Shown in pieces: positions 1-6,904 of a stretch of 13,049 bases of DNA. The translations under genes and the position numbers were made by a program. Position 1 is the stretch's first letter. Each line of letters begins with the position of its first letter. The notes beneath the pieces were generated by a model. That model worked only from the letters and a program-made list of their open reading frames with translations. It did not search any database and had not been told where the DNA came from. Source of the DNA: DATBIO01 sp036556965 (GTDB lineage Bacteria > Acidobacteriota > Vicinamibacteria > Fen-336); the NCBI GenBank assembly GCA_036556965.1, contig DATBIO010000074.1, positions 1-13,049 of the forward strand, read 5' to 3'.

Positions 1-630
1 CCGGTGCCCCTCGGGCTGACGCGGGCCATGGAGCGCCTGGGCGGCGACCGCTTCGTGCGGCTCCCCTTCTCGCGGGGCGAGGCAGAGGCCATCGCCCGGC
101 TGGTGCCGCCCTCCGCCCTCCTCAAGGCCGTCGACTTCGCGGCCAACCGGGCGCTGGTGGCGGAGGGCGCGCTGTCCGACCGCCGCGTGGTGCACTTCGC
201 AACCCACGGCCTGCTCGACAGCGAGCACCCCGACCTCTCCGGCCTCGTGCTCTCGCTGGTCGACGACCGGGGCCGGCCGCGCGACGGGTTCCTGCGCATG
301 CAGGAGGTCTACAACCTGCGGCTTCCCGCGGAGCTCGTGGTCCTCAGCGCCTGCCAGACCGCCCTGGGCCGCGAGATCCGGGGCGAGGGCCTGGTCGGCC
401 TCACGCGCGGCTTCATCTACGCGGGGGCGCGCCGCGTGGTGGCGAGCCTCTGGCAGGTGGACGACGAGTCCACGGCCGCGCTGATGAAGCGGTTCTACCG
501 CGCGATGCTCAAGGACGGGCGGCGCCCCGCGGACGCCCTGCGCGTGGCGCAGCTCGAGATGTCGCAGACGCGGCGGTGGTCGGCGCCCTTCTACTGGGCC
601 GGCTTCGTGCTGCAAGGGGAGTGGCGCTGA
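1..630 (+). CDS. CHAT-domain (caspase-like) protease, C-terminal part, cut by the window start
   Basis: This is the catalytic end of a CHAT protein, a clan CD cysteine peptidase fold related to caspases and separase. The reading frame is open to base 1, so the true start and any N-terminal region (commonly TPR repeats in this family) lie upstream; the GTG at 4 is only the first possible start in view. Counting from that GTG, the catalytic His is in FATHG (His68) and the catalytic Cys in SACQT (Cys117), with the usual spacing and the usual surroundings: a REAEAI-like segment before it, GEGLVGLTRGF and ASLWQVDDEST after it. It ends in FYWAGFVLQGEWR, a normal CHAT C-terminus, so this end is intact. 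The next gene lies 194 bases downstream on the same strand. CHAT enzymes often cleave a dedicated partner; none is proven here. Family assignment is firm; substrate unknown. Confidence 0.92.
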   Translation, partial: PVPLGLTRAMERLGGDRFVRLPFSRGEAEAIARLVPPSALLKAVDFAANRALVAEGALSDRRVVHFATHGLLDSEHPDLSGLVLSLVDDRGRPRDGFLRMQEVYNLRLPAELVVLSACQTALGREIRGEGLVGLTRGFIYAGARRVVASLWQVDDESTAALMKRFYRAMLKDGRRPADALRVAQLEMSQTRRWSAPFYWAGFVLQGEWR

Positions 631-756
631 GCGTGGCCGCGCACCCAGTGGCCCTCGCCCACGCGGGCACGGATTTCGGATCGTCGTAGCGACACGTTTC
701 GGCCCCCGCCCGCACATCACTCCAAAGCGAGACCAGTGAGGGCCGGGTCCGCGGCG

Positions 757-774
757 CGCGGAGCCGGCTCCGCG
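757..774. promoter_or_regulatory. 18-bp perfect palindrome upstream of the 1588-residue gene (candidate operator)
   Basis: CGCGGAGCCGGCTCCGCG reads identically on both strands and lies in the 194-base gap between the CHAT gene and the large gene, 50 bases before the latter's ATG. It has no T-run, so it is not a typical intrinsic terminator; a dimeric regulator site or an mRNA hairpin is possible. In DNA this GC-rich a palindrome of this size could arise by chance, so the functional reading is weak. I see no convincing sigma70 -10/-35 pair in this gap. Confidence 0.3.
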
Positions 775-815
775 GAGCGATTCGCAGTCCCCCTTCCCGC
801 CCGCGGTCCGCCTTC

Positions 816-820
816 GGAGG
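816..820 (+). promoter_or_regulatory. Ribosome binding site of the 1588-residue gene
   Basis: GGAGG lies 4 bases before the ATG at 825 (GGAGGCGAGATG). It is the clearest Shine-Dalgarno sequence in the window and fixes the start of the large protein. Confidence 0.75.
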
Positions 821-824
821 CGAG

Positions 825-3800
825 ATGAGCGTGCTCAAGGTGTCGATCGCGCCGGCTCCCGGCGTGCAGGTCGCGAGCAACCCCGGCGGATTCCTGGTGG
901 AGGCGGCGTACACGCGGACCGTCGCGGGCTCCCAGGGTGGGACGCCCACCACCACTGCCGCCGCCGAAACGGTGCGCGCGGCGCTCGATATCAGCCTGCG
1001 CGCCGTCCTGGACCTCGCGGACGTGGCGCCCGCCTCCGCGGTCGAGCTGCGCTTCCTCGCCCCCAGCGGCGCCGTCCGCTTCACGCGCAGCCTGTCCACC
1101 AGCGACGGCGCCGCCCTGGACGTCGCGCTGAGCGCGGAGGAGGTGGGCCTCGTCCTGACCGGCATCCCGCAGCCGGCACCGCCGGCGCCCACCATCGACC
1201 GCCGCGCCCTCTTCGTGCCCGTGGGCGAAGCGCGCGTGCCGTTCCCCGCGTGCAGGCTGCAGGTAGCTCCCATCGCCCTGGACGGCGGAGCGTGGGCGAC
1301 GTTCGGCCTGGACCAGCTCTTCCATGTCGACGCGCCGCGGACGACCGCCGTCGAATGGACGGTCGCCCTTCCCTTGGCCCTGCAGGGTCTCCCCTGGACG
1401 CCAGTGCGGCTGGCGGTGGACGGCCGCTTCACGTTTGCGGTGGAGGCGGGCGCGGGTCAGGCGTGGATGTGGTGGCTGACGGGACCGCGCTCGGCCCTCG
1501 GGGTGGTGCTCGACGACCTGTCGTCGGCGCGTCCCGCATTGATGGCGGTGGCGCTTCCGCCCTTCGCGGGGGGCGCGGTGGAGGAGGTCCCACCGGGCGT
1601 TCCCAAGGACGTCACGGAAGGAGAGGTGGTCGGCAATCCCCAGATCTACACCGAGGACCCCGGGGAGTTCTGCAAGCCCTTCAAGAACCCGGAGCGGGTG
1701 CTAGGGGAGCGGAGCTTCTCCGTGATCCTCCGTGCGGAGCAGCCCGTGATCAGCGCGCAGGCCACGGTGGTGGCGGACCCCCTGCCCGTCCTGACCTTCG
1801 ACCGCGTGCCCAGCGGTACGCCCACCATCTTCTCCACCAGCGCGACGGGGCTGTCCGGCCTCGCGGGAGCGGCAGTGACGGCGGCGCCCGCCGCGGCCAG
1901 CGTGCTGTCGCGGGCGACCCTCGTGCGCCACACGCTGCCCGGGGCCTACCTCGACATGCTCAACCGCCATCCTCGCGGCCGCACCGCCATGGACGCCGCG
2001 CACCCCGTGCAGTGGGAGGGAGACTCGAGCCGCTACCAGGCCACCACGGTGGCCCGCGGCCACATCCTGGAGCTGCGTATGCGCTGGCGCTCCAACGGCT
2101 ACTCGCTGGGCACGGTGGCCAAGACCCTGACCCTGGCCCCGCGCCAGACCAAGCGCATCCAGAAGATCGAATGGGAGCGGCGGGAGACGGCGCGCCGCAC
2201 GGAGGTCACCCAGCTCACCGACCGCGTCGCCGACAGCCTCACCCAGGAGCGCGACTACCAGGACTCCGTGCAGGCGAACCTCTCCGAGTGGGCCCGCGGC
2301 TCCTCCAGCTCCTCCACCGTCGCGGGGGCGGGCGGCTTCGGCTTCGCCACCGGCGGCTTCGTCATCGGCGGGGGCGGCGGCGGCTCCAAGGCCAAGAGCG
2401 AGTCCTCCTCCGAGGGCGGACGCCAGACCACGGCCTCCGAGGAGCAGCGCCTGCGCGACGCCGTCCGGCGCTACGGCGACGCCCTGCGCCGCCTGGAGAG
2501 CACCGTCGTCACCGAGGTGACGCAGGAGGAGACCGTCACCGGGACCACGGAGGTCGTGCGCAACGTCAACTACGGCCACGCCCTCACCGTCATCTACTAC
2601 CAGATCCTCCGCCATCTCAAGGTGGAGACGGGGGTGGGCGGCGTGCGCGAGTGCCTCTTCGTCCCCTTCGCCATCACCCCTTTCACCCTGGCCCGCGCGT
2701 ACCGGTGGCGGGAGCTCATCCAGCGCGGGCTGCGCGACAACCGCTACGCCGACGCCATCAAGTACCTCAAGGACGTCCTTCACGACTTCGCCGGATCGGA
2801 CGTCCCTCCCCGACGCCGCTCCGAGCAGGACGTTCGCTTCGTCAACGGCTCTCTCTTCATCCGTCTCGCCGTGGAACGGCCCAAGGACAAGGACGACGGC
2901 TCCTACGATGCGGCGGCCTGGGCGTCGGTCCATCCCTTCCTCGGCCGGCCCTCCCTCGCCGTGTTCACCCGCTTGAAGGCGCTGGCCGAGGCCCAGCGCG
3001 AGGCCGTCTTCCAGAAGGAGGAGGCCCCCGCCATCGCCACACGGTGGGTGGACACGCTCGAGCTCAAGGCGAGCGGCGTCCCCCTGCAAGCGGACTTCAC
3101 GCTGGCGTCCAACTATCGCTTCAACGGTGACGTCCGCGTGGACTTCACGGTGGCCGCTCCCCCGGGGCTCACCCGTGAGGTCCTCGCCAAGCTCCAGGTC
3201 AAGGCCACCAGCGACCTTCCTCCGGGATCCGTGGCCAACGTGCACCGCATCACCTATACCTACCAGACCGACTTCTTCGAGCGCGCCGTCAACGCCGCCC
3301 AGGGCCAGAAGGACCTCATCCAACCCGAGACGGGAGCCGTCGACAGTGCCGCCGCCGAGTTCTTCTCTGCCCCCGACTCCTGGGAGCGCCAGGACGTACG
3401 AGCGGAGATGACGAACGCCGTCTACAACCTCATCGAGCACCTCAACGACCACGTCGAGCACTACCACAAGGTCATCTGGTGGAACCTCGACCGCGACCGC
3501 ATCTTCATGCTCGTCGACGGCTTCTTCGCCCCCGGCACCGATGGCCTCTCCGTGGCCTCCGTGGTGGAGAGGGACCCGATAGCCATCATCGGCAACTCCC
3601 TCGTCTTCCGCGTGGCCTCCGGGTCCTTCCTCGGCATCGGCGACATCGACACCCCCCAGAAGCTGTTCAACTACTACGCCGACACCCAGTCCCCCAGCGC
3701 GCCCCTGCTCCTGAGCCTCCCCACCGACGGCCTCTACGCGCAGACCGTCATGGACGAGTGCTCCGCCCTCGAGGAGCACTTCGGGAATACCGACTGGGTC

Positions 3801-5591
3801 CTGAACGACCCCGACCCCGAGCTCGGCACCATCGCGCCCGAGCTCCTCGTCACGCGGCGCGCGGAGCCCGCGGGCACGCAGCCCACGACCCTTCCTGGCA
3901 CCATCATCAACCTCCAGAACGCGCCCGGCATGCCCGCGCCCCAGGGCCTGGCCGGCGTGCTCGGCGCCGTGACCAATCCGAACGCCTTCCGCGACATGGC
4001 CGGGCTGGCGGGCACGCAGCAGAATGCGGCCGCTGGCTTCCAGGCCGCCGCCACCCTCGCCTCCACCTTCGGGCAGCAGGCCGCCGCCCTCAAGCTCGCG
4101 GAGAGCGCGGACAAGGCCCAGGCCACGCAGACCGCGGACAAGCAGCTCGCGACCGTCCAGAAGGCGAAGGACAAGAACCTCATCCCCTCCGAGGAGGCGC
4201 AGAAGCAGGCGGTCAAGATCCTCGACCAGCTCCACTCCCCGAAGATGACCACCAAGCCGCACAAGGACCAAACCCTCGGCGAGGCCGTGCGCGCGGCCAT
4301 GGGCCTGCCCGGCAGCAGCATCGAAGCCACCGATGCCGAGGGCTCCCTGAAGGTCCAGCTCGCCAGCAACACGACGGGCGGCGCGGGCGGCACCACGCCC
4401 GATGTCGTCGGCCCCTTCCCGGAACTCCAGTTCGCCTTCTCCCGGGACACCTCGGTGGGTTCGTTGAACAGCGCGATGGCGGCCATCGCCGCCGACCCCC
4501 AATTCAAGGACATGTGCGCGGCGGTGGTGGACCTCACCGACAACCCGAACGACCCACCGTACGCGGGCTTCAACGACGAGGAGATCCTGTATGTCGGGAG
4601 CCTCGCCAAGATCTACCCCCTGTACGTCGCCTTCGAGCTCCGCGACCGCGTGCGCATCCAGGCCAAGAGGGAGATCGATGCGGGCACCGTCTCCCCCGCG
4701 CGGGCCGGCTGGGAGAAGACCGTCATCCGCCGGCTGGAGAAGGAATGGCAAGCCTCGCTCGACAAGCTGTTGCCACCCCTGCCATCGACACATGTGGGCA
4801 AGCTGCCAACGTTCCCCCAGCTGGCCGAGATCTTCACGTTCTCCAGCACGGGGCAGGTCGACTTCAAAGCCAGGAGCCCCGTTGTCACCATCGCCGAAAT
4901 CGACGAGGTCAAGAGGGACATGGCGAAGCTGAGGGCCAGGAATTTCCAGTATCTTGACTGCTTGAAGTCGGCGATGCGCTGGTCCAACAACGAGGCGGCG
5001 GGCCGAATCATCTTTCCGCTGAGCTATCCCTACCTCAACGGCGTGCTGGGCGCTGCCGGCTTCTTCCACAGCAGCGTGCTGGGGACGACCGGCTTGTGGA
5101 TGACCGGTGACTACAGGAACAACGATTGGCCGGGCGGCGCCCGGCTGCTCAGCCCGCGGTGGGCCGCGGCGCAGGCCGGGCCCACCCGCCCCGGGGGCAA
5201 GAGCGACTTCGTGGGCAGCGCGCGCGCCGTGGCCCACCTGCTGACCAAGCTCGCGAAGGACGGGCTCGTCTCACCACTGACCGATCCCGGGGTGAACCAG
5301 GAGATGCGCGACCTGATGACCGGCGCCCGCAGTCTGGGCGGCCTGGGCAGCCGCGTGGAAGACTCGCTCATCGACGCGGGCCGGCAGCCGGACCTCGTCC
5401 TCCACAAGGGCGGCGGGGGCGACGACGGCCGCACGCACGACTGCGCCATAGTCAAGCGGACACTTCCATCGGGCAAGCAGATTCACTACGTGGTGGTCGG
5501 CCTCGGAGGCGCCCCCACACCCGGCGGAGAGGCGCGCCTGCTCGACATGTTCGTCGAGCTCGACAAGGCGATCGAGGCCCTGCACCCGTGA
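825..5591 (+). CDS. 1588-residue multidomain protein: helical pair with Gly-rich loop, unassigned middle, C-terminal class A beta-lactamase/PBP-like serine hydrolase domain
   Basis: I cannot name the family of the full protein. No signal peptide or clear transmembrane helix is visible at the N-terminus. Residues 1-370 look beta-rich and Ala/Pro/Val-rich. Residues about 410-490 contain RMRWRSNGYSLG and a highly charged helix; 491-533 is a Ser/Gly-rich loop with a hydrophobic core (GFGFATGGFVIGGGGGG); 534-575 is a second charged helix, so 450-575 looks like a helical hairpin. Residues 576-1010 appear globular, with NYGHALTVIYYQILRH at 583 and SLPTDGLYAQTVMDEC at 964. Residues about 1035-1160 are an Ala/Gln/Lys-rich linker. 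Residues 1200-1588 carry the active-site pattern of serine acyl enzymes: Ser1259-Leu-Ala-Lys1262 (SxxK), Ser1387-Asn-Asn (SxN), and Lys1528-Gly-Gly before a THDCAIV beta strand (KTG-like). No ExxLN omega-loop Glu is seen, so it may be PBP- or esterase-like, or inactive, rather than a lactamase. The start is set by GGAGG at 816. The gene converges on rsgA with a 4-base gap. CDS certain; domain reading good; role unknown. Confidence 0.9.
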   Translation: MSVLKVSIAPAPGVQVASNPGGFLVEAAYTRTVAGSQGGTPTTTAAAETVRAALDISLRAVLDLADVAPASAVELRFLAPSGAVRFTRSLSTSDGAALDVALSAEEVGLVLTGIPQPAPPAPTIDRRALFVPVGEARVPFPACRLQVAPIALDGGAWATFGLDQLFHVDAPRTTAVEWTVALPLALQGLPWTPVRLAVDGRFTFAVEAGAGQAWMWWLTGPRSALGVVLDDLSSARPALMAVALPPFAGGAVEEVPPGVPKDVTEGEVVGNPQIYTEDPGEFCKPFKNPERVLGERSFSVILRAEQPVISAQATVVADPLPVLTFDRVPSGTPTIFSTSATGLSGLAGAAVTAAPAAASVLSRATLVRHTLPGAYLDMLNRHPRGRTAMDAAHPVQWEGDSSRYQATTVARGHILELRMRWRSNGYSLGTVAKTLTLAPRQTKRIQKIEWERRETARRTEVTQLTDRVADSLTQERDYQDSVQANLSEWARGSSSSSTVAGAGGFGFATGGFVIGGGGGGSKAKSESSSEGGRQTTASEEQRLRDAVRRYGDALRRLESTVVTEVTQEETVTGTTEVVRNVNYGHALTVIYYQILRHLKVETGVGGVRECLFVPFAITPFTLARAYRWRELIQRGLRDNRYADAIKYLKDVLHDFAGSDVPPRRRSEQDVRFVNGSLFIRLAVERPKDKDDGSYDAAAWASVHPFLGRPSLAVFTRLKALAEAQREAVFQKEEAPAIATRWVDTLELKASGVPLQADFTLASNYRFNGDVRVDFTVAAPPGLTREVLAKLQVKATSDLPPGSVANVHRITYTYQTDFFERAVNAAQGQKDLIQPETGAVDSAAAEFFSAPDSWERQDVRAEMTNAVYNLIEHLNDHVEHYHKVIWWNLDRDRIFMLVDGFFAPGTDGLSVASVVERDPIAIIGNSLVFRVASGSFLGIGDIDTPQKLFNYYADTQSPSAPLLLSLPTDGLYAQTVMDECSALEEHFGNTDWVLNDPDPELGTIAPELLVTRRAEPAGTQPTTLPGTIINLQNAPGMPAPQGLAGVLGAVTNPNAFRDMAGLAGTQQNAAAGFQAAATLASTFGQQAAALKLAESADKAQATQTADKQLATVQKAKDKNLIPSEEAQKQAVKILDQLHSPKMTTKPHKDQTLGEAVRAAMGLPGSSIEATDAEGSLKVQLASNTTGGAGGTTPDVVGPFPELQFAFSRDTSVGSLNSAMAAIAADPQFKDMCAAVVDLTDNPNDPPYAGFNDEEILYVGSLAKIYPLYVAFELRDRVRIQAKREIDAGTVSPARAGWEKTVIRRLEKEWQASLDKLLPPLPSTHVGKLPTFPQLAEIFTFSSTGQVDFKARSPVVTIAEIDEVKRDMAKLRARNFQYLDCLKSAMRWSNNEAAGRIIFPLSYPYLNGVLGAAGFFHSSVLGTTGLWMTGDYRNNDWPGGARLLSPRWAAAQAGPTRPGGKSDFVGSARAVAHLLTKLAKDGLVSPLTDPGVNQEMRDLMTGARSLGGLGSRVEDSLIDAGRQPDLVLHKGGGGDDGRTHDCAIVKRTLPSGKQIHYVVVGLGGAPTPGGEARLLDMFVELDKAIEALHP

Positions 5592-5595
5592 GCCG

Positions 5596-6642
5596 TCACG
5601 AACCGCCCCGGTCGCGGTAGAGCCGCTTGAGCGAGCGCTGCGTGGCCTTGGCGCGCGCCTTGCGCGCGCCGGCCAGCCTCTTGTCCTGCCGCGCGTCCAG
5701 CTCCTCCTGCTCACGGCGCAGCTTGTGGAAGCTGGCCAGCCGATCGGCGGGAACGGCCGCGGCTACCGCGCACCCCGGCTCGCCCTGGTGCGCGCAGTCC
5801 GCGTAGCGGCATTCAGCGGCCAGGGCGGCGACGTCGTCGAAGGCCAGCTCAAGGCCCTCGCCGTCCGTCCAGAGCTGCAGCTCGCGGAGTCCAGGGGTGT
5901 CGATCAGGCAGCCGCCTTCCGGAAGGACGAACAGCTCCCGGTGCGACGTCGTGTGCCGGCCGCGGCTGTCGTCCGCGCGCACCTCATTCGTGGCCATGCG
6001 CTCGGCGCCGAGGAGCCGGTTCACAAGGGTGGACTTGCCCACCCCCGAGGAGCCCACCAGCGCCACGGTCCGCCCGCGGGCCAGGTAGGGCCGCAGCGCC
6101 TCCACGCCCGAGCCCTCGCGCGCGCTGAGAAGGTGGACGTCCACGCCCGGCGAACGCGCGGCGACCTCGGCCGCACGCTCCCCCGCCTCCGCGCAGACGT
6201 CCGCCTTGTTGAGGATCGCCACGGGCACCGCCCCGCTCTCCCAGGCCTGGGCCAGCGCGCGCTCCATCCGGCGCGGGTTGTAGTCGCCGTCCAGGCCCAT
6301 GACCAGGAACAGCGTGTCGATGTTGGCGGCCAGCATCTGCTCGACCGCGCGCGGCCCCGCCGCGCGTCGCGTGAGCACGCTCCGCCGGGGCAGGATCGCG
6401 TGCAGGGTGGCGCGGTCGCCCTCACGGAGCGACACCGCGGTCCAATCGCCGGTGGCCACGGGCTCCTCCCGCAGGCGGCCCGCCGGCTCACCCAGGCGGT
6501 CGCCGTCGGCCAGCAGCAGGCGGTGCACGCCGCGCCCGCTGACGGTGACCCGCGCGGGCACGAGGCCCGCCGCGGCGTGGACGTCAAAGGCGGTCTCCCA
6601 GCGGGAGTCCCAGCCGAGATCTTCGAGAGACAAAGGCATCAT
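5596..6642 (-). CDS. rsgA: Ribosome small-subunit-dependent GTPase A (RsgA/YjeQ)
   Basis: RsgA is a circularly permuted GTPase that binds the maturing 30S subunit and releases assembly factors such as RbfA. In the 348-residue product the order is diagnostic: an N-terminal OB-fold region (about 1-95), then G4 NKAD (145-148), the P-loop GSSGVGKST (197-205), the G2 threonine in RHTTSH, G3 DTPG (248-251), and a C-terminal zinc site Cys278-x4-Cys283-x-His285-x5-Cys291. The C-terminus is a basic helical tail. Length is normal for the family. I chose the ATG at 6642 because GGAG sits 5 bases upstream and because family members start near SLEDLGWDS; the frame is open to an ATG at 6690, adding 16 unlikely residues, and a second ATG follows directly at 6639. 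It converges on the large gene and diverges from the permease, so it is probably transcribed alone. Housekeeping gene, no oddities. Confidence 0.97.
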   Translation of the reverse strand: MMPLSLEDLGWDSRWETAFDVHAAAGLVPARVTVSGRGVHRLLLADGDRLGEPAGRLREEPVATGDWTAVSLREGDRATLHAILPRRSVLTRRAAGPRAVEQMLAANIDTLFLVMGLDGDYNPRRMERALAQAWESGAVPVAILNKADVCAEAGERAAEVAARSPGVDVHLLSAREGSGVEALRPYLARGRTVALVGSSGVGKSTLVNRLLGAERMATNEVRADDSRGRHTTSHRELFVLPEGGCLIDTPGLRELQLWTDGEGLELAFDDVAALAAECRYADCAHQGEPGCAVAAAVPADRLASFHKLRREQEELDARQDKRLAGARKARAKATQRSLKRLYRDRGGS

Positions 6643-6647
6643 CGCTT

Positions 6648-6651
6648 CTCC
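6648..6651 (-). promoter_or_regulatory. Ribosome binding site of rsgA
   Basis: Read on the minus strand, GGAG lies 5 bases before the ATG at 6642. It favours this start over the ATG at 6690. The rest of the 262-base gap to the permease start is GC-rich, and I see no clear promoter hexamers in it. Confidence 0.55.
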
Positions 6652-6904
6652 GCAGGAAAGGGACAGGGGCCAGGCGACGCGCACCCCCACGCGGGGCGGC
6701 GCCGCTTCAGGCGGCGGGAGCGATGACGGCGGCGGCGGAAGAGCTCAGAAGTCCTCGGCCACGGATCCTAGCACGCTCCCAGGGTGTCCGGTTGCGGGAT
6801 GGCGGCGTCCGCGGCCGCACACCAGAGGGGGGGAGAGCACACCGCTAAGCGACTGACGGACAAGCGCCGCCGGCATGGCGCATCCTTTGCTCGTCCTTCC
6901 GGCC

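Noticed and set aside
657..668. A 4-bp GCCC/GGGC hairpin just after the CHAT gene as a possible terminator.
   Set aside because: The stem is too short and there is no T-run after it.
509..1432. A minus-strand frame spanning the end of the CHAT gene, the gap and the start of the large gene.
   Set aside because: Ser/Arg/Ala/Thr-rich, no motif, and it covers two well-supported genes on the other strand.
1250..3130. A 626-codon plus-strand frame inside the large gene.
   Set aside because: Arg/Gly/Pro/His-rich composition typical of an out-of-frame read in GC-rich DNA; no motif and no start signal.
1701..5237. An uninterrupted reading frame of about 1180 codons on the minus strand opposite the large gene.
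   Set aside because: Its product is low-complexity (long runs of Gly, Val, Leu, Glu, Asp and Arg) with no recognisable motif. It follows from the C/G-ending codons of the real plus-strand gene, which has a good ribosome binding site and clear domains.
825..5591. Calling the large protein a beta-lactamase resistance gene.
   Set aside because: Only the last quarter has the SxxK/SxN/KxG pattern, there is no export signal, and no deacylating Glu is visible, so antibiotic hydrolysis is not supported.
6700..6716. A 6-bp hairpin (CGCCGC, loop TTCAG, GCGGCG) in the rsgA/permease gap.
   Set aside because: Short, no T-run, and easily expected by chance at this GC content; it does not follow the end of any gene.
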